Part shown: piece after piece, positions 1 through 7,246 of the stretch
Layout of the letters: every line of letters starts with the position of its first letter
How positions within the stretch are numbered: the first letter of the stretch is position 1
Assembly: GCF_001651035.1 (NCBI RefSeq)
Contig: NZ_LXRG01000065.1
Span: 310,001 to 374,000 of the forward strand
Source: Halomonas sp. ALS9
Lineage (GTDB): Bacteria; Pseudomonadota; Gammaproteobacteria; Pseudomonadales; Halomonadaceae
Length of the DNA stretch: 64,000 nucleotides
Direction of reading: 5' to 3'
Made by a program: the position numbers and the translations under genes
Notes under the pieces: generated by a model
Databases searched by the model: none
What the model was told of the DNA's origin: nothing
The model's input: only the letters and a program-made list of their open reading frames with translations

Positions 1-75
1 CTTAATTCAGGCGTTGAGGTTGTAGAAAAAACGCTGACGCTGAAATATTGACAGGATCGATAAAATAGACAAAAA

Positions 76-270
76 GTGGGCAGCATACTGCGCTTCAAGC
101 CCTATAACCACGATCAATACGCCATGGTGATGATTAACTACCAAGATCCGCTTTAGCCAGGTACCTTTCATGTAGCGCACTATCTGATCGAGCACTGACA
201 GTTCTCCATCCTGAGGGATGTGCTTACAGTGGAATAATGTCACGGCAGATTGCGCATAATCATGCACCAC
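76..270 (+). pseudogene. Decayed IS1182-type transposase, N-terminal remnant
   Basis: Reading the plus strand from the GTG at 76 gives a peptide with the N-terminal pattern of IS1182-family transposases: LRFKPYNHDQYAMVMINYQD, then, past a TAG at 154-156, PGTFHVAHYLIEH. The intact family reads roughly QPGTFEYALHYLIEH there, so the TAG probably replaced a CAG codon. More in-frame stops follow and similarity fades before rlmF, so it is a dead fragment lacking the catalytic part. Family assignment is from memory of the N-terminal motif. A minus-strand frame of 87 codons over the same bases (7-270) is treated as its shadow. Bases 1-51 could also be the tail of a plus-strand gene entering from the left, but that cannot be supported. 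Confidence 0.55.
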
Positions 271-282
271 CTCGGCAGCGGC

Positions 283-1230
283 TCAGATGAATGTCCAGGC
301 CAATATCCGTGTGATCTTATTTCCCTGCTTCATCTCTATTTCCCGACTATCAACTGCCCCGAGCTTGCGAATCAGCTTCTTGGCAGGCTTAACATTGTCA
401 GCTTTTGAAACCAGGCTGCTAAACCAGCGGCACTGAGTCGAATATGCTTCGCTTTCTCTTATTAGCTTTTTAAGAAACAGCTGTTCGCCTCCCTTGCACC
501 AAAGCTCGGCCCCAAGCCCGCCAAAATTCAGCGTAGGCGATTGGGTGTTTGCTTTTTGCTCACCGCGACTACGCGCAAGGTTATTGAGTTTACGCTGGCT
601 ACCTTTAAGTGCTTCATCAAGCGAGGCGTGAAAGGGTGGGTTGCATACACTGACATCAAAAAACTCCCCCGCTTGAATGATCCCTTCAAATATGTGGTTT
701 TTATCGTGTTGCGTGCGCAGCGTGAAGCAATCTTTGAGCGTGGGGTTGTGGGAGATAATCGTGGCGACGTTCTCAAGTGACTGAGGGTTAATGTCACTAC
801 CGACACACTGCCAGCCGTAAATTTGGCAGGCCAGTAGCGGATAGATTCCATTTGCTCCAGTCCCTATATCGAGCAGCTTGATGCTGGGCTGTTTATGTCC
901 AAGCCCAAACTCCAATAAATCCGCCATGTAATGGATATAGTCAGCTCTGCCTGGGATGGGAGGGCAAAGCGCGCCCTCTGGAATATCCCAATCGACAATG
1001 TTGTAGTATCGGTTTAACAACGCGGCGTTGAGCGTTTTTACTGCCAGTGGATCTGCGAAATCGATGGATAGCTCACCATGAGCGTTCGGCTTCACATGGG
1101 AGGCTAGCGCTGGGTGACTTTTTACGAGAGCTGGGAAGTCATAGCCTTGGTTGTGTAGATTCTTTGGGTGCAGGCCTTTGCGAACAGGCTTGGCTCGGCT
1201 ATTTTCACTTCTATGGTGGTTGTTGTTCAC
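283..1230 (-). CDS. rlmF: 23S rRNA (adenine-1618-N6)-methyltransferase RlmF
   Basis: RlmF methylates N6 of A1618 in 23S rRNA using S-adenosylmethionine. The 315-residue product is close to the roughly 308 of E. coli. It begins with the family hallmark GLHPKNLHNQGYDF, has a SAM-binding stretch LLDIGTGANGIYPLLA near residues 117-132 and the N6-adenine methylase motif NPPF near residue 195. The best start is a GTG at 1230 with no strong ribosome binding site, so the exact N-terminus is uncertain. It is the only minus-strand gene between the transposase remnant and the LysR gene, and its stop lies next to the remnant. It is a core gene next to the accessory block. Confidence 0.93.
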   Translation of the reverse strand: MNNNHHRSENSRAKPVRKGLHPKNLHNQGYDFPALVKSHPALASHVKPNAHGELSIDFADPLAVKTLNAALLNRYYNIVDWDIPEGALCPPIPGRADYIHYMADLLEFGLGHKQPSIKLLDIGTGANGIYPLLACQIYGWQCVGSDINPQSLENVATIISHNPTLKDCFTLRTQHDKNHIFEGIIQAGEFFDVSVCNPPFHASLDEALKGSQRKLNNLARSRGEQKANTQSPTLNFGGLGAELWCKGGEQLFLKKLIRESEAYSTQCRWFSSLVSKADNVKPAKKLIRKLGAVDSREIEMKQGNKITRILAWTFI

Positions 1231-1555
1231 AGTAATAGGCTCGAGGCTTGGCGTTCATGTCGAGGGGGCTTAGACCGTGATTATAACCTTAAATGGTTGT
1301 GTTGAGCTTACTCGGTAGTTAGAGGATGGCGAGAGGAACTCCCTGAGCATATGGTAAACCCAGAGATACCAGATGAAGCAAGGCAGGCACAGTCAGTTGG
1401 TTCTTGCGACGTTAGTGTGGTCTATTGCGCCATTTTTGAGATGTCAGTAAAAAATACGTCTAACAAGCGCCGTATTCTGTCTTTTTTATGTAAAAGCAGC
1501 ATGAGAATCGGCAGGTTGCTATACATTTGAGGCAGGTGTGAACTCCTGAGGGGCT
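1231..1555. other. 325-bp intergenic region, no gene seen
   Basis: This gap separates the divergent rlmF and nucleotidyltransferase genes and must carry both promoters. No open frame of quality, tRNA or clear hairpin-plus-T-run was found. The sequence GTCTAACAAGCGCC near 1459-1472 resembles the left end of an integron attC site, but no matching right-hand core follows, so no recombination site is called. Confidence 0.5.
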
Positions 1556-2332
1556 ATGATCGAAGACATTATTAGAGAAGAAATTATGAAGAGGATCAAA
1601 GACGCTGAAGCAGAGCATGGCGTCCGGGTTCTCTATGCGGTGGAGTCAGGTAGCCGAGCGTGGGGGTTTGCATCTCCTAATAGCGACTATGATGTCAGGT
1701 TTATCTACGCCCACCCAAAAGATTGGTATGTCTCTGTAGATTTAGAAGAGAAACGAGATGTAATCGAATATGAGATAGTGGATGAGATTGATATCAATGG
1801 GTGGGATGTCCGGAAGGCCCTCAGGCTCTTCCGGAAATCAAACCCCGCCTTCGTCGAATGGCTGCAGTCTCCTATCATCTACATTGAACGAGGTAGCTTT
1901 GCATCGAAAGCCAGAGACTTAATGGCGGAAACCTATTCGGTTGAGAAGGGCATCTATCATTACCGTAGTATGGCTAAAACGAATTACCGGGGGTATTTGA
2001 GGGAGGATACGGTACCCTTGAAAAAATATTTCTATGTACTTCGGCCTTTGCTTTCAATTATGTGGCTTGAGAAATATCGTGAGCCTGCGCCTATCGAGTT
2101 TGATAAGCTGCGCACCATTTTATCTGATAACGAGTGTATCACCAGGCAAATTGAGAAACTTCTTGAGAGAAAGAAACGCAGCCTTGAAAAAGAGCTTGCT
2201 CCTCCTGTAGCGGAGCTTAATAAGTTTATCGAAAGTGAGTTGGTTCGTCTGGAAAAATATAATGAACACCCAGGCTCGCGTGCTAATGATATCACAAGGC
2301 TTAATACGTTATTTCATGAGGTATTGATTTAG
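1556..2332 (+). CDS. RlaP-like nucleotidyltransferase (DNA polymerase beta superfamily)
   Basis: A 258-residue protein of the predicted nucleotidyltransferase family sometimes called RlaP (Pfam PF10127). The pol-beta catalytic signature is visible: GSRAWGF at residues 32-38 followed by D44 and D46 in NSDYDVRF, the metal-binding aspartates. Members transfer a nucleotide to RNA or small molecules and some sit in RNA-repair loci; the substrate here is unknown. The ATG at 1556 follows CTGAGGGG at a good distance. It is the first of the plus-strand accessory genes and has no obvious operon partner. The bases are AT-richer than the biosynthetic core from 11 kb, consistent with acquisition, though composition was judged by eye. 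Confidence 0.8.
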   Translation: MIEDIIREEIMKRIKDAEAEHGVRVLYAVESGSRAWGFASPNSDYDVRFIYAHPKDWYVSVDLEEKRDVIEYEIVDEIDINGWDVRKALRLFRKSNPAFVEWLQSPIIYIERGSFASKARDLMAETYSVEKGIYHYRSMAKTNYRGYLREDTVPLKKYFYVLRPLLSIMWLEKYREPAPIEFDKLRTILSDNECITRQIEKLLERKKRSLEKELAPPVAELNKFIESELVRLEKYNEHPGSRANDITRLNTLFHEVLI

Positions 2333-2482
2333 CAGATTGCCGAGTGTGAATGAATTTAGCTGGTGTTTTTTATTCAGTTGTCGCCAAAGTGACATTGCTA
2401 ACAGTCTATTTCATTAGCTAAGCCTATGTGTTCCATATGCCTTTGTTTACCTATATGCCTTTGTTATGTGGTTGATTGATAG

Positions 2483-3023
2483 ATGAAAGCCATTAGTAAA
2501 GCGCGTCAAAGTGGTGTATCTCTTTGTTTTCATGCCGGCATCGTTGTAGCGGTTTTTTTTCTATTGCCACCTATGCGAATGCAGTCTGGCCTGCGCTATA
2601 TTTAGAACTGCGTCTATTCTCCTGGTGGGCAATATCTGTTGGCTTAGTGATTGAGTATTTTTTGTGCGCAAGCTTCTCCTGGCTTCGCCACAGAAAACTG
2701 TCTTAGCCACAGTTACGGCAAATATTGCATCTGCAGTTCTGGGTTTTTTTCTGATTCCTTTAGCAGGTGTTGTGTGGGCGATTTTTCCTGGGCTCGTTTT
2801 TCATTATCTTTTTAATATGGACGCTTTCCACCCCGTCACATGGGTGGTGACTTTCCTGTTTGCATGCGCAGTTAATGTTGTATTGTAAGTTTGGGTGTAT
2901 AAAGAAGTGTTTAAGATTAATTTATTTTTTAAAAGCAAAGTATTTTTGTGGTTCATGTTAGCTAATGCGGAAAGTGTAGGTGTTGCTATGGCTAGTTTGG
3001 TGATGGTTTCGGTGCAGTCATGA
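2483..3023 (+). pseudogene. Broken small polytopic membrane protein gene
   Basis: Three pieces in successive frames make one plausible membrane protein. From the ATG at 2483 an N-terminus MKAISKARQSGVSLCFHAG runs into a T8 tract at 2553-2560; adding one T continues into SIATYANAVWPALYLELRLF. A T6 tract at 2658-2663 needs one more T to continue into VRKLLLASPQKTVLATV. A TAA at 2886-2888 then interrupts, after which the same frame reads on as VWVYKEVFKINLF to a TGA at 3021-3023. The joined product would have a signal-like N-terminus and about four to five hydrophobic segments. Two -1 shifts plus a nonsense codon argue for a decayed gene, but homopolymer undercalls or slippage are not excluded. 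The final TGA overlaps the next ATG. Function unknown. Confidence 0.6.
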
Positions 3024-3372
3024 TTATGTTATTTGCCAATAAAGACCTTGTTCAGATAACACCTTCCGAAGACTATTGGGCTTTACTTATATCCTTTGTT
3101 GGGTATCCTGGATACGGAAAAGACTTTATCTTAAATAATTCAGATTATTGCCTAGTTGATCGTATTGGTGTTGAATGCAATGAAGAGAGCTTACAAAAGA
3201 TGTTTACCAAGGCCTTTGAAGAGGAACTAGCGGAAAGCGTTGCTCCCAAAGAGAGGTGGCTGAATACCAGAGTTATGCAATATTTAAAGTCTACTTCAGG
3301 ATTGATATTCATCCGCTGATTGCAGACCTTGCTCAACAGCCATTGCAGACTGGAGAACAGGATTCATACTAA
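3020..3372 (+). pseudogene. Small unknown protein, probably frameshifted near its C-terminus
   Basis: The ATG at 3020 overlaps the stop of the preceding membrane gene (ATGA), which suggests translational coupling. The frame encodes an acidic soluble protein of 99 residues ending at 3319. Where the frame ends, the -1 frame carries a natural-looking continuation, FKVYFRIDIHPLIADLAQQ, to a TAA at 3370-3372. One extra T or A in the TATTTAAAG stretch at 3281-3289 would join them into about 117 residues. I do not recognise the family. Position between a membrane gene and Imm70 suggests an immunity-type protein, which is inference. If the shift is not real, the gene is simply 3020-3319. Confidence 0.5.
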
Positions 3373-3395
3373 TTTCAGTGTTTTGGAGGCCGACA

Positions 3396-3809
3396 ATGAC
3401 AGTGGGCTTTAAAGCTGGGAGCATTGTCGATGAAATTGGCACTGCTGATTTCTTGCATGCCTTTTTCAGTACCGTCAGTTATAATCTTGAAGAAGGATGG
3501 GGAAGTCGCTTTCCTATTCTTTTGAATCATCTTTATCAGGGTGAATTGAAGACTAGCCTGGCTGAAGAAGCAGTCATAGAGCTCCAACTGATACAGCAGG
3601 AGCTTTCAGTGTTGGAGCTGGATAGGGTCATTTGGGATATCGAAAATATATCCAGGCAACCGCCATGGGGTGACGATATTTCACCACAAATCACATCATT
3701 GGCCAATTATTTTATTACATCTACTGGCCGTGATCTTATATTAACCTTACTTGAAGTGCTTGGCGAAGCTGCCGTAAGGAAACAAACCGTTACCATCGTT
3801 CAGTGCTAA
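3396..3809 (+). CDS. Imm70-family immunity protein
   Basis: A 137-residue protein recognised as the Imm70 family, immunity proteins of bacterial polymorphic toxin systems that are thought to bind and neutralise a cognate toxin in the cytoplasm. Hallmarks visible are an N-terminal VGFKAGSIVDEIGTADFLHA, LNHLYQGELKT in the middle, VIWDIENISRQPPWGDDIS, then a C-terminal LANYFITSTGRDL. The ATG at 3396 lies eight bases after a strong TTGGAGG; the earlier GTG at 3378 would place that site inside the gene. It starts 23 bases after the preceding frameshifted gene and is likely in its operon. No toxin gene is visible nearby. Recognition is from sequence pattern only. Confidence 0.8.
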   Translation: MTVGFKAGSIVDEIGTADFLHAFFSTVSYNLEEGWGSRFPILLNHLYQGELKTSLAEEAVIELQLIQQELSVLELDRVIWDIENISRQPPWGDDISPQITSLANYFITSTGRDLILTLLEVLGEAAVRKQTVTIVQC

Positions 3810-3944
3810 CGACGCTATGCGTAACGGTGGGGTGTTATGAACCTCGTTTAAGTATCATTAAAAGTAAGAAGTTGCTAAGGCCAATCAAGTTTCTCCTTTT
3901 CGATGATAGAATCCCCTTTGATATAGCCGATTTTTGGACGTTAT

Positions 3945-4613
3945 ATGATACCTAGCGAAATAGAAGCGATGGATAATTCAAGCACACTACGGGATGCTTT
4001 TGAACATTATACAGAGACGCTCAGAGAACATGGCTCTGCTACTCCAGAGGTCATTTTGTCCGCTTCAATTGAGGAGGTTGAAGCATTAAATAAATTAGAC
4101 GGCGTGATGCTTCCCGAGTCAGTAAAACAATTTTTACTGGTTGCGGGAGGTTGTGACCACGTAAAAGAGAGCGAGCTTAACCTGTTTGAACCTCATTTCG
4201 CCTGGGGCATGCATTTGTTGTCGTTGAGCAGTATCGCCAGCCATTATGACAGTTGCGCAGGCTGTGGCGACGACGACAATCCCGATTATTGGCCTCTGGG
4301 TTTTGTTCCATTATTACAAGATGGTTGCGGCGGCTACCTGGTCGTAAATTGTATCGCGGGGTCTCCTACCTATGGAGGCGTGTATGACATGGGTGATGGA
4401 GTTGGCTGCAATCTTGTATCGCCGTCACTTGAAGCGTTTCTTGTTGGCGCAGCGAAAGAACTTGAGCTGAGAGTTCGGGTATTTAGCTGTGCAGATTTTT
4501 CAGAAGTGTCTCGATTTGAAACCTACTTAAAAGATGCTGCTGACATATTTGGGTATACACCCTATTTTTCCCGGGCGGGAAAAATGGATCAGCAGATTGT
4601 AGATTGGCACTAA
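3945..4613 (+). CDS. SMI1/KNR4 (SUKH superfamily) protein, probable immunity protein
   Basis: The 222-residue product has the SUKH-fold layout: LPESVKQFLLVAGGC near residues 50-65 (the typical P..Y/F..FY..G.G core), WGMHLLSLSSIASHYD near residue 90, and a hydrophobic Gly-rich stretch FVPLLQDGCGGYLVVNC followed by GGVYDMGD and a closing aromatic/acidic helix. SUKH proteins commonly serve as immunity proteins against nuclease and deaminase toxins in polymorphic toxin loci. The ATG at 3945 has only a weak ribosome binding site; ATG 3969 is an alternative. It stands alone, 135 bases after Imm70 and 92 before the HEAT-like gene, all in one direction. Specific toxin partner unknown. Confidence 0.75.
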   Translation: MIPSEIEAMDNSSTLRDAFEHYTETLREHGSATPEVILSASIEEVEALNKLDGVMLPESVKQFLLVAGGCDHVKESELNLFEPHFAWGMHLLSLSSIASHYDSCAGCGDDDNPDYWPLGFVPLLQDGCGGYLVVNCIAGSPTYGGVYDMGDGVGCNLVSPSLEAFLVGAAKELELRVRVFSCADFSEVSRFETYLKDAADIFGYTPYFSRAGKMDQQIVDWH

Positions 4614-4705
4614 CAATATCTGATTGATTGGATGATTTAACATAAATAAACTTACAGGCTTTATTTTTTTGCCAATGCTAACCACGGTAGTTGAGTACAT
4701 GCTTT

Positions 4706-5731
4706 ATGAAACAGTTGATAATCGAACGTAGCGTTATATCCGCATTAAGGGCGCTTAATTATTCGATTCAAGTGGGGGGCAAAAGTAAGATCGTGGCTGA
4801 TATGTCTGCACTTATTGAGGCGACCTCGAAACTGCCTCTTACCAATTTTGATTATTGGGAACATTTAATTCGTGCTGAGTATTCGGAAGCCTTCGCAAGA
4901 CCGGCGTCGCCAAAATGGATGTTCTGGTCAAAACCGATGGAGAGGTTTACCTGGCTAGATTTGATTAGTGGAGACGGTTACCGGCGGGAGAAGACGTTAC
5001 GCGCATTAACTGGGGCGGCACCCAATGCGTTTTTCCTGTCACTTGCTGTTCGCAGGATGAATGACTGGGTGCCTCAGGTACGGGAGGCTGCCAGAGAAAA
5101 GCTCCCCTTTATAGTCAATGCAACAGACCCGCATGATGCCGCTGAAGCGCTATGTATCGTACTGTCCAGTTGGCATTCATGGGGGCGGATCGAAGATGCA
5201 GATAAACAAGTGTTGTTGCAGATCATATCTGAAGGCCCGATAGCAGAGTTTCTTATCGCTCAGATAAAATATGCTACGTCCGGGCCAATGCCATCACTGC
5301 TTGCTCAGCTTGGCCGTACCGCAATTCTGGATGACCGACTTGAAGACATCGCTGAGCAATCCATACAACCTGCTGTTCGAGCAAAGGCGTACCGCAGCCT
5401 TTTCGAAGGTCGAATCACCTGGGTGGAAGAACGGAAGTGGCAATGGACGAACATCCGTGACGGTGAGGGTGGGATCAAGGAAGTGGTTTCTGAACGTGCA
5501 TTGAAGGTTAATACGCCATTGCACGAGCTATTAAGAAATTCAGCTGAAGACCGCTCTTCGATTGTCAGGCGAGTGTCAGCAGAGATACTGATTCGCGAGC
5601 TAGCGACTATGGGGAGCATCGCTAAGGAGCTCGCAGAGAAGTTCGCATCAGATAAATCCAGCCCCGTCGCTGAAAGAGGGCAGTTTGCTATAAAAAAACT
5701 GAAGAATGTTGAGGATGTCGATATTTCCTAG
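4706..5731 (+). CDS. HEAT-repeat-like protein of unknown function
   Basis: A 341-residue, mostly alpha-helical soluble protein. The middle and C-terminal parts show short helical repeats of HEAT type, for example MNDWVPQVREAAREKLPF and SSIVRRVSAEILIRELA, and a Trp-rich stretch WVEERKWQWTN in between. No catalytic motif or signal peptide is visible. Such HEAT proteins occur as immunity or scaffold proteins in polymorphic toxin loci; with Imm70 and SUKH upstream, an immunity role is a reasonable inference but unproven. The ATG at 4706 was preferred to a TTG at 4691. The TAG stop at 5729-5731 lies inside the left arm of an inverted repeat, so the native C-terminus may have been altered by an insertion. 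Confidence 0.6.
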   Translation: MKQLIIERSVISALRALNYSIQVGGKSKIVADMSALIEATSKLPLTNFDYWEHLIRAEYSEAFARPASPKWMFWSKPMERFTWLDLISGDGYRREKTLRALTGAAPNAFFLSLAVRRMNDWVPQVREAAREKLPFIVNATDPHDAAEALCIVLSSWHSWGRIEDADKQVLLQIISEGPIAEFLIAQIKYATSGPMPSLLAQLGRTAILDDRLEDIAEQSIQPAVRAKAYRSLFEGRITWVEERKWQWTNIRDGEGGIKEVVSERALKVNTPLHELLRNSAEDRSSIVRRVSAEILIRELATMGSIAKELAEKFASDKSSPVAERGQFAIKKLKNVEDVDIS

Positions 5732-5780
5732 GGCTTGTACGAAAAGTCGGTGGGCTCAGGCAGTTTTCGTGCAAAGCCTA
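5729..5780. repeat. 17-bp imperfect inverted repeat, IS/MITE-like
   Basis: Bases 5729-5745 (TAGGGCTTGTACGAAAA) and 5764-5780 (TTTTCGTGCAAAGCCTA) are inverted copies with three mismatches separated by 18 bases. The arms look like facing insertion-sequence ends with TA at the outer edges, and no T-run follows, so a simple terminator is less likely. The left arm supplies the stop codon of the HEAT-like gene. It may be a MITE or a solo IS scar; family not identified. Confidence 0.45.
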
Positions 5781-5880
5781 ATCAGTCACTGGGGAGGTGT
5801 TGATTGGCGTTGGTGCCGAGCGAGGTAACCATTGCCGTTTGATTCGTGTTAGGGGGGCATATAGAGGACAGGAGGCATCA

Positions 5881-6261
5881 ATGTTTGCGGTAAAAGCAAC
5901 CCAGCATGTGCTGGCAGTTAACGACCTTGAAAAGACCGAGAGTTACTTTCTCGACAAACTTGGCTTCTCGCTACGTTTCCGTGTGGATGGCTGGTCGTTT
6001 CTGAGTTTGGGTGGTTTTCACGTTATGCTGGGGCACTGCCCGGACGAACTTCCCGCCCGTGATACACACGAACATTCTTACTTTGCGTATGTAAACTGCG
6101 AGGGGATAGATGAGCTTCACCTTGATTATCAGCAGCGGGGCGTCGAGATTTTCCAGGCAATAGCTGATAAGCCATGGGGGCTGCGTGAGTTTGGTGTTGT
6201 AGCGCCGGAAGTGCATCGAATTATGTTCGGTCAAGACATCGAACCATCAGCAAGCTCGTAG
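5881..6261 (+). CDS. VOC-family protein (glyoxalase/bleomycin-resistance type)
   Basis: A 126-residue single vicinal-oxygen-chelate domain protein. It begins with KATQHVLAVNDLEKTESYFLD, the usual first beta-alpha unit, then LGFSLRFRVDGWSFLSLGG and a C-terminal unit WGLREFGVVAPEVHRIMFGQ. Such proteins form dimers that bind a metal or sequester antibiotics such as bleomycin; the ligand here cannot be told. The ATG at 5881 follows GGACAGGAGG; an in-frame extension to 5797 lacks family similarity and was not used. Neighbours are unrelated single genes in the same direction. Confidence 0.85.
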   Translation: MFAVKATQHVLAVNDLEKTESYFLDKLGFSLRFRVDGWSFLSLGGFHVMLGHCPDELPARDTHEHSYFAYVNCEGIDELHLDYQQRGVEIFQAIADKPWGLREFGVVAPEVHRIMFGQDIEPSASS

Positions 6262-6341
6262 CCTGTTGCTCAAATTAATTATCGAGAAGAGATTTACCAT
6301 TGGCTTTATCTACGGCTTCGTTAGCGTTTGGGGAGGTTTGC

Positions 6342-6770
6342 ATGGAACAAGTCGCTTATAGCCAAGAAGTCATTGATCTCTTGGTTGCTTGTGACCTGCC
6401 AGTTTCTGATTTGCGGGATGATAGTGACGTTTACTTCTTCGGCTTCCATCATGAAAGCGAGCTTTGGGGTGTCATAGGGGTAGAGGTGTGCGGTGATTTC
6501 GGTCTTCTTCGCTCGCTTGCGATTTCTGCAGCCCATAGAAGCAATCGTCTTGGACAAAAACTTGTAGCATTTTCTGAAGAGTGGGCAGCGCGCTCTCATT
6601 TAAAGGCGCTGTATCTTCTTACCACCACGGCGGATGGTTTTTTTGAGAGGTTGGGCTATGAGGTGCTAGATCGTTCAGACGCTCCAAAAGCCATCACTCA
6701 GACTCCCCAATTTGCTGGACTCTGCCCGGCGTCATCGGTTTTCATGGGTAAAGCGCTAGGCGCTGACTAA
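6342..6770 (+). CDS. ArsN2-like GNAT N-acetyltransferase
   Basis: A 142-residue GNAT-fold acetyltransferase that closely follows the ArsN2 pattern: GVIGVEVCGDFGLLRSLAIS, the acetyl-CoA loop region HRSNRLGQKLVAF, YLLTTTADGFFERLGYEVLD and a C-terminal QFAGLCPASSVFMGK. ArsN2-type enzymes are annotated as arsenic-resistance acetyltransferases; an arsenical substrate is inferred from family only, since no other ars gene is in the window. The ATG at 6342 follows GGGGAGG at 6330-6336; the upstream extension to 6300 was rejected. The last codons overlap the first copy of a 15-bp repeat that recurs at 7152. Confidence 0.82.
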   Translation: MEQVAYSQEVIDLLVACDLPVSDLRDDSDVYFFGFHHESELWGVIGVEVCGDFGLLRSLAISAAHRSNRLGQKLVAFSEEWAARSHLKALYLLTTTADGFFERLGYEVLDRSDAPKAITQTPQFAGLCPASSVFMGKALGAD

Positions 6771-7166
6771 GCATTGCGCCAGAAAAACCGGTGTCTGCGG
6801 TGTTATACAGAAATAGTTTATAAAGGAGAATTTCAATGATTAAAGGGAGATCGAAGCAGTTAGGTCGTATATTTTCGGTTATCAGTGCTGCCGGGTTTTC
6901 AATCGTATTATTGCTAAACGTCGTTGCCATTTTTATGTTTGGAAAGCCCGAAGCTATTTATTTCTCCCCCGGGTGGTGGTTCCAGTGGTTTCCTGCTTAT
7001 ATCGCATGGTTCCCATTCCTGATTTTGGCTATCGTTTTTCGTACCAATGATAACTGTCGTGTTGATTGAGTTTTGACATCACAAATACTGGCGCGGGGCC
7101 GCCCTTTTGTCCATTGCACCTTTAGTTTTATTTCAATGGCGCACAAGCTGCAAGCGCTAGGCGCTG
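6751..7166. repeat. Pair of identical 15-bp direct repeats around a small membrane gene
   Basis: AAGCGCTAGGCGCTG occurs at 6751-6765, within the end of the ArsN2-like gene, and again at 7152-7166 before the nicotinamidase gene. The 386 bases between them hold exactly one small membrane-protein gene. Identical direct repeats bracketing one gene suggest a duplication, insertion or deletion scar. Confidence 0.6.
6836..7069 (+). CDS. Small two-helix membrane protein, unknown
   Basis: A 77-residue protein with a basic N-terminus (MIKGRSKQLGR) and two hydrophobic segments, about residues 13-34 and 48-68, joined by a Pro/Trp-rich loop FSPGWWFQWFPAY. The ATG follows AAAGGAGAA at 6821-6829, a strong ribosome binding site, which is the main evidence it is real. 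I do not recognise the family. It is the only gene between the two 15-bp repeats at 6751 and 7152. Confidence 0.6.
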   Translation: MIKGRSKQLGRIFSVISAAGFSIVLLLNVVAIFMFGKPEAIYFSPGWWFQWFPAYIAWFPFLILAIVFRTNDNCRVD

Positions 7167-7246
7167 TTGTTGCATAGTGAGGAACAGGCTGGCGTAATGA
7201 AGATTGCTTCGTCTCCGCTTGCCTTGGATTAACTAAGGAGGCATTT

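Noticed and set aside
5797-5880. In-frame upstream extension of the VOC protein
   Set aside because: No VOC similarity before the ATG at 5881, which has a strong GGAGG site.
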